This document shows, one piece after another, positions 1 to 8,282 of a DNA stretch of 40,257 nt; position 1 is the stretch's first letter, and each line of letters begins with the position of its first letter. The notes below the pieces were generated by a model. The model had not been told where the DNA came from. It was given only the letters and a program-made list of their open reading frames with translations, and did no database searches. The stretch lies in IMG/VR virus record IMGVR_UViG_3300030430_000409, positions 1,007-41,263 of that record; one strand, given 5' to 3'. Origin of the DNA: a virus. The position numbers and the translations under genes are program-made.

Positions 1-1
1 A

Positions 2-211
2 TGGAATGTTTCAGGTTTAGATAAACCAACAGATGAACAACTTGCTGCACAAGAAACAGCAGGTAATACTGAAGAAGCAAACAACGTTGTAAGAGCTACA
101 CGTAGAGCGGCCTATGGTGATATCGGCGACCAGCTTGATGAAATGTACAAAGACATGGACGCATGGAAAGCAAGAATCAAAGCTATCAAAGACGCAAACC
201 CTAAATCATAA
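2..211 (+). CDS. Tail assembly chaperone-like protein, C-terminal part
   Basis: Only the last 69 residues are in the window; the frame is open from base 2 and the start lies upstream. The C-terminal motif AYGDIGDQLDEMYKDMDAW followed by KARIKAIKDANPK is, from memory, typical of small phage tail or fibre-associated proteins with an xGDIxDQLD signature. That family link is established knowledge; the chaperone or fibre-assembly role is inference. It lies 10 bases upstream of the first complete tail gene, which fits a late tail operon. The end is hydrophilic with no membrane segment. Confidence 0.6.
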   Translation, partial: WNVSGLDKPTDEQLAAQETAGNTEEANNVVRATRRAAYGDIGDQLDEMYKDMDAWKARIKAIKDANPKS

Positions 212-221
212 AGAGTAGTAA

Positions 222-812
222 ATGGTATCACAATTAAAAGTAAATGAGATTATCACACAATCAGGTACATCTCTTCAACTTGGTAAATCTGGTGATACAG
301 TTTCTTTAGCAAGTGGTGCTAGTCAATCTGGTTTTAGTATTTTACTGCAACAAAAGTATTTCTCATACTCAACTAGAATAACATCTTCTGCACAAAGTGC
401 AGATTTAGAACTTTTTACATGGACTACATCATTTGTTAAACAAAGTAATGACTCTGATTTACACATATGGTTTAACGTGCCATATGAGGGATCTGTTCAA
501 GGGGCTCAAAACGGCATGTTACAATGGACTCATAGTGACGGCACAGTAACACAATTCTTTGGATCAAGGCAGTATGTATACGTTCCAACTCACTCTAGTT
601 TTCAAGGAGGTGTTGGTATGTTAGATGGCATGAAATCAGGCACTTATACAATAAAACAATTTATTACTTCTAATGGAAATAGTGGTAATAGTGGTGGTAG
701 CTACAATCCAAATGGTTCTGATGATAATAGATATGAATTTTCAACAGATACACAAGGTGCTTCTGGTTCTGCTGGTTCAAATAGCACATTAATTATACAG
801 GAAATTGCATAG
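222..812 (+). CDS. Putative tail fibre/receptor-binding structural protein
   Basis: A 196-residue protein. Its N-terminus, SQLKVNEIITQSGTSLQLG, matches the short beta-rich lead-in seen in many marine phage fibre proteins (LKVxxI...SG pattern). The rest is rich in Ser, Gly, Asn and Thr, as in extended beta structures, and the C-terminal third (SNGNSGNSGGSYNPNGS) is low complexity. No enzyme motif is visible. The next gene begins with a related SKLKVNLI motif, so the two look like paralogous fibre parts. A weak AAGAG precedes the ATG. The function is inferred from composition, motif and tail-gene context. Confidence 0.6.
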   Translation: MVSQLKVNEIITQSGTSLQLGKSGDTVSLASGASQSGFSILLQQKYFSYSTRITSSAQSADLELFTWTTSFVKQSNDSDLHIWFNVPYEGSVQGAQNGMLQWTHSDGTVTQFFGSRQYVYVPTHSSFQGGVGMLDGMKSGTYTIKQFITSNGNSGNSGGSYNPNGSDDNRYEFSTDTQGASGSAGSNSTLIIQEIA

Positions 813-1361
813 ATGACTAGTAAACTTAAAGTAAATTTAATTAATGACGGCGGTGACAATAATATTATTACGTCTGATGGTTCAGGTGTTATAACCTCGT
901 CAAAGTTCAAGATTGGTCAAGTAATTAATTCTAGTAATAGCACTAATCAAGTTATTACAGCTACATCATATACTGATATAAATAGTGGTGGCTCTCTATG
1001 GGAGACATCTATTACACCCTCATCTACATCATCAAAAATATTGATTACTGGATGTATTATTTGTAATTCTTATTACAACGGAAGTAACAACAATAGATCA
1101 GCTATGAAAGTTTTACATAAGGTTGGAAGTGGTAGTTATTCTGATACAAAAATATTTAATGAAGTTATAGGTGTGTATGATTATGGTAATAGTGGTATAT
1201 GGCAGGCATCTAATACACCAATCAGCACATTGTTATCACCTAGCACTACAGATGCTGTAACATTTAAATTTCAAGCTAAAGCTATGGTGAGTGGTGTTAC
1301 GTTTGTGATAAATACTTCATCAAATACAAGTGAACTTACATTAATGGAGGTCTTACCTTAA
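813..1361 (+). CDS. Putative tail fibre structural protein, paralogue of upstream gene
   Basis: A 182-residue Ser/Thr/Asn-rich protein that starts directly after the upstream TAG. Its start, TSKLKVNLINDGGDNNIITS, has the same LKVN lead-in as the preceding gene. The segment around residues 35-80 (IGQVINSSNSTNQVITAT, then a SSTSSKILI stretch) resembles a beta-sandwich module common in marine phage tail proteins. Its TAA overlaps the next ATG as TAATG, suggesting coupled translation. There are no catalytic or membrane motifs. The assignment as a fibre or receptor-binding part is inferred from composition and position. Confidence 0.6.
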   Translation: MTSKLKVNLINDGGDNNIITSDGSGVITSSKFKIGQVINSSNSTNQVITATSYTDINSGGSLWETSITPSSTSSKILITGCIICNSYYNGSNNNRSAMKVLHKVGSGSYSDTKIFNEVIGVYDYGNSGIWQASNTPISTLLSPSTTDAVTFKFQAKAMVSGVTFVINTSSNTSELTLMEVLP

Positions 1362-1984
1362 TGGCACTTAATACATTACCCGCAGGAGCTTTTGCAGATG
1401 ATGCTATAACTTCTGATAAAATTAACTTAGCTAATACTTTTGCTTTTACCGGAACTGTTACTGGTACACCTCAAACATTAGTTAAAACTGGCTCTTTGCA
1501 AAGCACAACAGATGCAGGGGATTATAGTATTGATAGTGTTTTTAGTGCAACTTACATGAATTATTTTGTAACTTTTAAAGTTGCAATAGCAGGTGCAAAT
1601 AATCAATGCCATATTAAATTTAGAACAGGTGGTGCTACAAATTCAACTTCTAAATACATGAGTTATGTAAGATGGGGAGATAATACTGATGGATTAGGAA
1701 GATTATATAATAGCTATAATAGTTATGCTTACTTAGGATCATCTTTAGAAGAAACAGATTCAAAAGCAGTTCAAGGTTTTATGTATGTGTTTTCACCTTT
1801 TAGCACAACATATCTTACAAATATAACAGCACATTTTAATTCAATTACTGACGATGGTTATCGAAGAATGCACTTTGGAGGAATACAATATGATGACACA
1901 ACATCTTTTGATGGCTTTCAATTTACAACAAACACAGGAAATTTAAGTACAGTAGATATACAAGTTTATGGAATAAAAGAATAA
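1361..1984 (+). CDS. Putative tail fibre/tail tip protein
   Basis: A 207-residue protein. Its start, ALNTLPAGAFADDAITSDKINL, is a pattern I know from phage fibre proteins (xxLPAGAF-DDxITxxKI), where a short trimer-forming segment leads into a beta domain. The remainder (FSATYMNYFVTFKVAIAG, then C-terminal FQFTTNTGNLSTVDIQVYG) looks like a jelly-roll or carbohydrate-binding-like sheet. GGAGG at 1346-1350 and the TAATG overlap set the start. It sits in the middle of the tail-fibre cluster. The host-receptor role is inference. Confidence 0.6.
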   Translation: MALNTLPAGAFADDAITSDKINLANTFAFTGTVTGTPQTLVKTGSLQSTTDAGDYSIDSVFSATYMNYFVTFKVAIAGANNQCHIKFRTGGATNSTSKYMSYVRWGDNTDGLGRLYNSYNSYAYLGSSLEETDSKAVQGFMYVFSPFSTTYLTNITAHFNSITDDGYRRMHFGGIQYDDTTSFDGFQFTTNTGNLSTVDIQVYGIKE

Positions 1985-2286
1985 TGAAAAAAGTTACAGT
2001 TATAGGATTAGGTAAACCAATTATAGAAGATATGACTGCTGAAGAATTAGCATTAAGACAAGCAGAAGAAAAAGCATGGAATGATGGTGCTTTAGATAGA
2101 GCATTAAATACTTTAAGAGAAAAAAGAAACAGTTTACTTACTCAAACAGATTGGTGGGGTACTTCTGATAACACCATGACAGACGCACAGAAAAAATATA
2201 GACAAGATTTAAGAGATCTTACTACAGGATTAGATACAGTAGAAAAAGTAAACTCAGTAACTTGGCCGACTAAACCAGGGTCGTAA
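1984..2286 (+). CDS. Phage tail assembly chaperone-like protein
   Basis: A 100-residue mostly helical protein. The second half (RALNTLREKRNSLLTQTDWW followed by a MTDAQKKYRQDLRDL stretch and a WPTKP end) matches the well-known phage tail protein pattern LRxxRdxLLxxtDWtxxxD..l.....aYRq.LRdlp...WP.KP, often annotated as tail assembly chaperone or DUF4376-like. It overlaps the previous stop by TAATG and lies directly before the repeat fibre gene, which suits a fibre chaperone. The family pattern is known; its partner here is inferred. Confidence 0.7.
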   Translation: MKKVTVIGLGKPIIEDMTAEELALRQAEEKAWNDGALDRALNTLREKRNSLLTQTDWWGTSDNTMTDAQKKYRQDLRDLTTGLDTVEKVNSVTWPTKPGS

Positions 2287-2289
2287 TAA

Positions 2290-3552
2290 ATGAATTTTGC
2301 GAGATTATCATTCGCTGAAGCCCCTTTCTCTGCGGAAGGTGGAACTAGTATAGCATTCGCTGTTACTGGTCAAGCTCTTACTACTACATTAAATAGCGTA
2401 TCGGTTGACGTAACTACTGGTGTTGCGATTACTGGTCAAGCTCTTACTACTACATTAAATAGCGTAACTGTATCAGCTCAAGGAGAAATTGTAGCTTCAG
2501 GACAAGCACTTACTGGATCTGTAAACGATGTTGTAGTAGCAGGACAAGCTGTTATAAGTGAAACAGGATTTGGTTTAACTTCAACGTTAGGAGATGAATC
2601 AGTAGCTATTAATATAGCAATTGCTCAATCAGGGCAAGAACTAACTTCAACTTTATCTGATGAAGTTGTCGTAGGATCTGCAGTAGTTATAGAAACAGGA
2701 GTTCAAGGAACTACAAGTTTAGGAAGTGTAGCTGTTCAGATACCAGGTGATGTGGCTGCAAATGGACAAGAAGCTACAGTTTCTCAAGGAAATGAAACTA
2801 CGAGCGGTTCAGCTTTAGTCGTTCCTAAAGGAATAACTCAAACATTTACTGTAACTGTTGTATCTACTGGATCAGGTAATAAATACGTTATTGACGGAGT
2901 ACAACAACCTACTCTTGAATTAGAAGAAGGTAACACTTACATATTCGATTGGTCGGCCGCTACAGGACATCCTGTTAGATTTTCTACTACTAGTGGTGGA
3001 ACTCATAGTGGAGGTAGTGAATACACTACAGGGGTTGTAAAAGATGATAGTGCTTATAAAACAACTATAACTGTTGCCGCTTCTGCTCCTACTCTATATT
3101 ATTACTGTCAATATCACTCTGCTATGGGAGGTCAAGCCAATACTCCTACTAATAATAATTATCAAGGGCAATCTGCTACTACAAGTTTAGGAAGCGTTAC
3201 AGTTCAGCTCATAACTGATTCAGATGTTACAGGACAACAATTAACTGTTTCATTAGGAAGCGTTAGCCAATTATCTAATGTTTCATTTGCTGTTACTGGT
3301 CAAGGATTAACGACTACTTTAAATAGTGTAGTTGTAAAGAATAATCAAGGATTTTCAGTAACAGGATTATCTGCGACTACATCAGTAGGAACAGTATCTA
3401 TAGTAGGGCAACAAATTGTTTCAATTTCTGGAATTTCTGCTAATATAAGTTCTGGTTCACCTAATTTCTGGCAACCTATACCAGGTGCAAGTAATTCGTG
3501 GACTGAAGTAGATACTTCGAGTACAAACACATGGACGGAGATAGCGGCATAA
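2290..3552 (+). CDS. Repeat-rich virion surface protein with embedded cupredoxin-like domain
   Basis: A 420-residue protein. About twelve repeats of the form (V/I/A)xGQxLTxTLxSVxV, roughly 22-26 residues apart, run through residues 22-170 and 290-390. Between them, about residues 182-290, lies a plastocyanin/amicyanin-like domain: GNTYIFDWS, HPVRFSTTS, then YYYCQYHSAMGG. The ligand set His227, Cys273, His276, Met279 has the C-x2-H-x2-M spacing of amicyanin, so a type 1 copper site is plausible. The C-terminus carries two WxxI/WTEI motifs (W..IPGASNSWTEV, NTWTEIAA). The role is probably a tail or capsid decoration or adhesion protein. Copper binding is inferred from residues only. Confidence 0.7.
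   Translation: MNFARLSFAEAPFSAEGGTSIAFAVTGQALTTTLNSVSVDVTTGVAITGQALTTTLNSVTVSAQGEIVASGQALTGSVNDVVVAGQAVISETGFGLTSTLGDESVAINIAIAQSGQELTSTLSDEVVVGSAVVIETGVQGTTSLGSVAVQIPGDVAANGQEATVSQGNETTSGSALVVPKGITQTFTVTVVSTGSGNKYVIDGVQQPTLELEEGNTYIFDWSAATGHPVRFSTTSGGTHSGGSEYTTGVVKDDSAYKTTITVAASAPTLYYYCQYHSAMGGQANTPTNNNYQGQSATTSLGSVTVQLITDSDVTGQQLTVSLGSVSQLSNVSFAVTGQGLTTTLNSVVVKNNQGFSVTGLSATTSVGTVSIVGQQIVSISGISANISSGSPNFWQPIPGASNSWTEVDTSSTNTWTEIAA
2363..2466 (+). repeat. 38-nt perfect tandem-spaced direct repeat
   Basis: The 38 bases at 2363-2400 are repeated exactly at 2429-2466, a period of 66 bases or 22 codons. They encode two copies of the TGQALTTTLNSV repeat in the surface protein. A diverged third copy lies near 3292-3332. 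Identical third-codon positions imply a recent duplication or gene conversion. Confidence 0.9.
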
Positions 3553-3553
3553 A

Positions 3554-4555
3554 ATGGCATCAACTTATTCAACTAGATTAAAATTAGAATTAATGGAAGC
3601 TGGCGCAAACGCTGGTGTATGGGGTAATAATACAAATGAAAATTTACAAGTTATAGACGCTGCCGTAGGAGGCTATCTAGCTAAATCTGTAGCAGGAAGT
3701 GCTAACGTTACTTTAACGTCTTCTAATAGAGATCCAGATGTAGAAACTACTAATGAAGCCGCTAATAAAGTAATTGAATTTACAGGAACACTATCTGGTA
3801 ATATTTACGTTTTTTTACCAGCAGTAGAGAAAGAATATATTTTTCATAATAATACTACAGGTTCTTATACTTTACATGTAGCACCTACTGGCCATGCAGC
3901 TAATGGCATAGCTATTACTCAAGGAACCCATACTGTTGCTTACGTTAAAGACGGAGATGATATGGTAGATCTTTTTGCAGATGGCACTAAATCTTTAGGA
4001 ACTGTTAATGTAGCAGTATTAAACGCAACTACAGTAACTGGTGATGGTTCAGGTTTAACAGGAATAGAAGCTTTTCCTAGTTCAACTAAAATGTTATTTC
4101 AACAATCTGCAGCACCTACTGGCTGGACTAAACAAACTACACATAATAATAAAGCTTTACGTGTTGTAACAGGTTCAGTAAGTTCAGGTGGAAGCAATAC
4201 TTTCGCTGCAGCATTTAATACTAATAACGCTGTTAGTGGAACTACTGGCGGAAGTGCAGTTACTATTTCAGGTTCAACAGGATCTCATACTCTAACTTTA
4301 AGTGAAATACCTTCACATAGACACTTAGAAGGTGGTCACGTTGAATTTGGTACTGGTGATAGCGTTAGTGCAGGTACTAGAAATACTGGTAACTCAAGTG
4401 GTGCTAAAAGATTTTATACTGATTATCAAGGAGGAGGTGGTGGCCATACTCACACTGCTGGTTCATTAGCTGGTGATTCACATACTCATAGTTTTTCTAC
4501 TAACTTAAATTTAGATGTGCAATATGTAGATTTAATTATTGCAGCAAAAGACTAA
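3554..4555 (+). CDS. Tail fibre with phage tail collar-type C-terminal domain
   Basis: A 333-residue protein. The N-terminal STRLKLELMEAGANAGVWG plus NTNENLQVIDAA matches the virion-attachment segment of many marine phage fibres. A GDGSGLTGI motif near residue 160, common as a trimeric linker, leads into a tail-collar/Mdp-like domain that begins at KMLFQQSAAPTGWTK (PxGW is the collar signature). The C-terminal part carries SHRH, GHTHT and SHTHS motifs. Such HxH clusters bind iron between the three chains in T4 gp37, so metal-stabilised trimerisation is possible here. It probably forms the distal receptor-binding fibre. Confidence 0.8.
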   Translation: MASTYSTRLKLELMEAGANAGVWGNNTNENLQVIDAAVGGYLAKSVAGSANVTLTSSNRDPDVETTNEAANKVIEFTGTLSGNIYVFLPAVEKEYIFHNNTTGSYTLHVAPTGHAANGIAITQGTHTVAYVKDGDDMVDLFADGTKSLGTVNVAVLNATTVTGDGSGLTGIEAFPSSTKMLFQQSAAPTGWTKQTTHNNKALRVVTGSVSSGGSNTFAAAFNTNNAVSGTTGGSAVTISGSTGSHTLTLSEIPSHRHLEGGHVEFGTGDSVSAGTRNTGNSSGAKRFYTDYQGGGGGHTHTAGSLAGDSHTHSFSTNLNLDVQYVDLIIAAKD

Positions 4556-4556
4556 A

Positions 4557-4826
4557 TTGAAAATTGAAATTAAAGATAATTGTCCTCTCAATAATTTTAC
4601 TCCTTGTAAAAAATTTGACTGTGCTTGGTTTACTCAAATAAGAGGCACTCACCCTCAAACTGGTGAAGAAGTTGACGAGTATGGCTGTGCTATTGCTATG
4701 CTTCCTATGTTATTAATAGAAAATTCTAGACAAAGTAGTCAAGCTGGTGCTGCAATTGAAAGTTTTAGAAATGAGATGGTTAAAGCTAATAATATTAGTA
4801 ACTTGTTAAAATTAAAAAAAGGCTAA
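4557..4826 (+). CDS. Conserved cysteine-containing small phage protein, unknown function
   Basis: A short protein with Cys at NCPL, PCKKFDCAW and YGCAIA. The spacing suggests a metal site, possibly zinc or Fe-S. I recall similar proteins in other marine phages (CPL...CxGxxCSWFxxIRGxxPxTGExxDExxCA...ESFRNEM) but know of no function. No ATG is available. TTG at 4557, two bases past the previous stop, gives the natural-looking start MKIEIKDNCPL; TTG at 4539 would add six residues and overlap the fibre gene. It ends overlapping the next ATG as TAATG. Confidence 0.6.
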   Translation: MKIEIKDNCPLNNFTPCKKFDCAWFTQIRGTHPQTGEEVDEYGCAIAMLPMLLIENSRQSSQAGAAIESFRNEMVKANNISNLLKLKKG

Positions 4827-6685
4827 TGTATACGAAAGTTCAATTCAGATCAGGAATAGATAAAGAAAATACTGAGTATGGTGCTGAAGGAGCATGGGTA
4901 GATTGTGATAAAGTAAGATTTAGATTTGGTCTTCCTCAAAAAATAGGAGGCTGGTTAAAAAAAGCAAGTACAGCTATGGTAGGAGCTGTAAGAGGAATAA
5001 AAGCATGGTTCGATTTAGACGGAAGTCGATATATAGGTTTAGGAACTAATAAGAAAGTTTACATTTTTAACGGAGGTAACTTATATAATGTTACTCCTAT
5101 TAGACAAAGTAATACTTCTTTAACGAATATATTTACTACTACTAACGGAAGTGCTAACGTTACTGTAACTATTAATAGTCATGGAACTAGTGCTGGTGAT
5201 TTCGTTATATTTGATACTATATCTTCATTAACTTCAGATACTAATTTTACAACTTCTAACTTTACAACAGGAGAGTTTGAGGTACAAGGAGTAGCAAACG
5301 GAAACGCTTTCTTTATACAAATGCCATCTGCTGAATCAGGCTCTGGTATAACTAATAAAGGAAACGGAAACGCTAAATTTGAGTTAACAACTGAACCAGA
5401 TGTTCAAACTTTAGGCTATGGTTGGGGTACATCTACATGGAATACTGAAACTTGGGGTACAGCTCGATCTACTTCTAACGTTACTTTAGATATGGGTATG
5501 TGGAGTTTCGATAATGCTGGTGAAGATTTATATGGTTGGAAAAAGAACGATAGCACTTATCAATGGGATACTTCAGCAGGGTTAGCTAATAATCGTATGA
5601 CAGCAGTTAGTAATGCTCCTACAGCTTCAGTTACTGGTTTAGTATCTACTCCTGATAGACATTTAATTTGTTTTGGAACTGAGGTAACGATAGGAACACC
5701 TAGCACTCAAGATACTATGTTAATTAGATGGTCAGATCAAGAAAATTTTACTCAATGGACAGCTAGTACAACTAATACAGCAGGCTCTCAAAGATTAGGT
5801 GAGGGAAGTAGAATAATATCTGCTAAAAAAACTAGAAATGAAATCTTAGTGTGGACTGATCAAGCACTTCACAGTATGCAGTTTGTAGGTCCTCCTTTTA
5901 CTTTTGGTTTTAGATTATTAGGAACAGATTGTGGTGCTGTAGGATTAAACTCAGCAGTAGTAGTAAATGATACAGCTTACTGGATGTCAGAGGGAAGATT
6001 TATGATTTACAGAGGAAGTATTCAAGAACTTCCCTGTAGTGTAAAAAATTATGTTTTTAGTGATATTAATACAGCTCAAAATACTCAAGTGTATGCTGGT
6101 GAGAATAATGAGTTTAATGAAGTTATATGGTTCTACTGTTCATCTAATTCAAGTCAAGTAGATAGATATGTAATTTATAATTATCAAGAACAAGTATGGT
6201 ATATTGGAAATTTAAGTAGAAGTGCATGGGTAGATCAAGGAGTATTTAGTATTCCTCAAGCTACTGAATACGATGCTAGTTCTACTGCTGCAACTTCAGA
6301 TACTTTAAATGGAGTTAGTGCAGGTCGTAGCTTTATATACGAACACGAAACTGGTGAATCAGATAACGGAAATGTAATGAGCACATTTATTACAAGTGGA
6401 GATGTAGATATAGCTGACGGAGATCAGTTCATGTTCATTAGAGGATACATACCAGATTTTAAAAACTTACAAGGAACTGTAAAAATGAATTTATTATCTA
6501 GAGAGTTTCCTACTGATACACAAACTCAGTCAGGAGAAAAAGATATTACAACTAGCACTAAACAAATTAATACTAGATCGAGAGGAAGACAAGTAGCTGT
6601 AAAGATAAGCAGTAATTCTACTGTAGACGATAAGTGGAGATTCGGAACTTTAAGAGTAGATGCTCGACCAGATGGTAAAAGATAA
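4826..6685 (+). CDS. Tail hub/nozzle-like structural protein (P22 gp10-like)
   Basis: A 619-residue virion protein. The N-terminal part (KVRFRFGLPQKIGGWLKK, GIKAWFDLDGSRYIGLGTNK) resembles tail-tube or packaged-DNA stabilisation proteins that start by describing a beta-propeller. A central motif (NEILVWTDQALHSMQFVGPP, GTDCGAVG, YWMSEGRFMIYRG) parallels the propeller of P22 gp10, where a similar segment reads DFIVCFGSSTIEYF. The C-terminal TRSRGRQVAVKISS and WRFGTLRVDARPDGKR form a final beta domain. It likely builds the tail nozzle below the portal. Homology is judged by eye; a T7 gp12-like tube protein is the alternative. Confidence 0.6.
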   Translation: MYTKVQFRSGIDKENTEYGAEGAWVDCDKVRFRFGLPQKIGGWLKKASTAMVGAVRGIKAWFDLDGSRYIGLGTNKKVYIFNGGNLYNVTPIRQSNTSLTNIFTTTNGSANVTVTINSHGTSAGDFVIFDTISSLTSDTNFTTSNFTTGEFEVQGVANGNAFFIQMPSAESGSGITNKGNGNAKFELTTEPDVQTLGYGWGTSTWNTETWGTARSTSNVTLDMGMWSFDNAGEDLYGWKKNDSTYQWDTSAGLANNRMTAVSNAPTASVTGLVSTPDRHLICFGTEVTIGTPSTQDTMLIRWSDQENFTQWTASTTNTAGSQRLGEGSRIISAKKTRNEILVWTDQALHSMQFVGPPFTFGFRLLGTDCGAVGLNSAVVVNDTAYWMSEGRFMIYRGSIQELPCSVKNYVFSDINTAQNTQVYAGENNEFNEVIWFYCSSNSSQVDRYVIYNYQEQVWYIGNLSRSAWVDQGVFSIPQATEYDASSTAATSDTLNGVSAGRSFIYEHETGESDNGNVMSTFITSGDVDIADGDQFMFIRGYIPDFKNLQGTVKMNLLSREFPTDTQTQSGEKDITTSTKQINTRSRGRQVAVKISSNSTVDDKWRFGTLRVDARPDGKR

Positions 6686-6936
6686 TGGCGTTTAAGAGAC
6701 CTCCTAGCCTTCCTATAGCTAGATCTAATGATGAATTAATGACAGTATATAATCAAGCTATTACTGACTTAGAACAGTATCTATTAGAAATTACTCAGCC
6801 AGCAGAAACAGGTTTTACTACTAGTAATGTAACTCCTAATAAAAGTTTAGATCCTACATCAGCTAACTTGGCTACTGTCGCAAATACTTTAGCTACTTTA
6901 ATAGATGCTCTAAAATCGAAAGGGTTAATTGGTTAA
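6685..6936 (+). CDS. Small conserved phage structural-region protein
   Basis: An 83-residue protein, AFKRPPSLPIARSNDELMTV then a helical segment to residue 35 and a second helix near the end (LATVANTLATLIDALKSKG). It probably forms a helical hairpin or coiled coil; no catalytic residues are evident. It overlaps its upstream neighbour by TAATG and its last codons overlap the next TTG start, so it is translated with the nozzle and GNAT genes. Its position suggests a minor virion or tail-assembly factor. Confidence 0.5.
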   Translation: MAFKRPPSLPIARSNDELMTVYNQAITDLEQYLLEITQPAETGFTTSNVTPNKSLDPTSANLATVANTLATLIDALKSKGLIG

Positions 6937-7372
6937 TTATAGGAAAGCTACTTTAGAAGACGTAAAGCCTATTAGAAATTTACTACTAAACTGGCTTGAT
7001 GAATCGCCACTAAGATTAGGAAAACCTAATACTAGGAAAGGAGATTCTTATATTTACGATATAATCTATAATAATTTTGTAATAGTAGCTGAAAAAGATA
7101 ATAAAATCGTAGGAACTATATCAGTAGTTGATGAAGATACTTGGTATACAGATAAGAAGTTTTTTAGAGTTAATTGGCTCTATGTAGATAGTAAAAAAAG
7201 AAATAGTAGAATAGCAAAAAAATTGCTAGAATATGTTAAAGAATACGTTAAAATAAACAAAATGCCTTTGATACTTGAAATGACGCAAGGACATGATATT
7301 GATAGAAAACATCAATGGTTAATAAGACAAAACTTTGAATACCTTGGTGGCACATATGGAGATAATTTATAA
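6929..7372 (+). CDS. GNAT-family N-acetyltransferase
   Basis: A 147-residue single-domain GNAT protein. Landmarks are NYRKATLEDVKPIRNLL (first strand and helix), VAEKDNKIVGTISVVDE (strands 2-3), FFRVNWLYVDSKKRNSRIAKKLLEYV (strand 4 and the acetyl-CoA pyrophosphate loop, here KKRNSRIAKKLL replacing Q/RxxGxG/A) and LEMTQ..QWLIRQNFEYLGG (motif B). The start is TTG at 6929, overlapping the previous gene. Enzymes like this occur inside the structural module of several phages; the target is unknown. It could acetylate a virion or host protein. Confidence 0.75.
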   Translation: MVNYRKATLEDVKPIRNLLLNWLDESPLRLGKPNTRKGDSYIYDIIYNNFVIVAEKDNKIVGTISVVDEDTWYTDKKFFRVNWLYVDSKKRNSRIAKKLLEYVKEYVKINKMPLILEMTQGHDIDRKHQWLIRQNFEYLGGTYGDNL

Positions 7373-8274
7373 TGGGAAGCTTATTTAGACCTACATCTAC
7401 AGTAGTACAAGCACCTAGCCAAGGTACAGTACAATATGAAATCCCTCAGTATTTTAAAGATTTACAAGAAGATTTATTTGCTAGAGCTAATGTAGCAAGT
7501 CGACAACCTTTTCAAGCTTATGAAGGTGAGCGAATAGCAGATTTAACTGCTCTTCAAAATGCAGCAATTACTCAAGCTCAAACAAATTTAGGACAGTTCG
7601 GTCAATCTGGTGTAATACCAGAAGCTCAAAATAGAGTTAGAACGGCAGCTAATATAGCAGGAACTCAATTTACTACTGATATTGCGAATCAGTATATGAA
7701 TCCTTTCATAGATACAGTTGCTAATAACGCAATAAGAAACTTACAAGAAGAATCTGCAAGAGCACAACAAACAGCTAGAGCACAAGCAGTTTCAAGAGGT
7801 GCGTTTGGTGGAGCAAGACAGGGAATACAAGAAGCTACTCTTCAAGCTGAAACTGCAAAAAGAGCAGGAGATCTAACAGCTCAACTACAAGCACAAGCTT
7901 TTCAAAATGCAGCTAGTAGATTTGCAGCTGATCGTGCAACGGCAGCTCAAGGCCAAATGGCAGCTGCACAAGCAATTCCTGGTTTACAAGCTTCATTAGG
8001 ACAACAAGGATTATCTGAAGCTGCAGCGGCAACTAGATTCGGTGGATTACAACAAGCAGTAAGACAGCAACAGTTACTAGAAGATTATCGTGACTTTGTA
8101 GAACAGCAAGGATTCGATAGAGGACAATTAGGATTCTTATCAAGTATTCTTACAGGTGCTCCTATACGTTCTTACGGCGAAGAACGTTCAGGTACAGTAG
8201 GTCAAGTTATCGGAGGTACTTCTCCTTTTGCTCAAATCGCAGGAGCCGCTGGTACATTTGCTGGTTTTATGTAA
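7372..8274 (+). CDS. Ala/Gln-rich putative internal virion (ejection) protein
   Basis: A 300-residue, strongly helical, Ala- and Gln-rich protein. The segment ANQYMNPFIDTVANNAIRNL plus SRGAFGGARQGIQEA matches a pattern I know from many short-tailed marine phages (YMNPYxxxVvd...R.GAFGGsRqgi.eae), followed by LQAQAFQNAASRFAADR and a C-terminal GAPIRSYGEE. These are usually virion proteins that precede large ejection proteins in the gene order, as here. TAATG overlap with the GNAT gene sets the start. The ejection role is inferred. Confidence 0.6.
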   Translation: MGSLFRPTSTVVQAPSQGTVQYEIPQYFKDLQEDLFARANVASRQPFQAYEGERIADLTALQNAAITQAQTNLGQFGQSGVIPEAQNRVRTAANIAGTQFTTDIANQYMNPFIDTVANNAIRNLQEESARAQQTARAQAVSRGAFGGARQGIQEATLQAETAKRAGDLTAQLQAQAFQNAASRFAADRATAAQGQMAAAQAIPGLQASLGQQGLSEAAAATRFGGLQQAVRQQQLLEDYRDFVEQQGFDRGQLGFLSSILTGAPIRSYGEERSGTVGQVIGGTSPFAQIAGAAGTFAGFM

Positions 8275-8282
8275 GATAAAAT

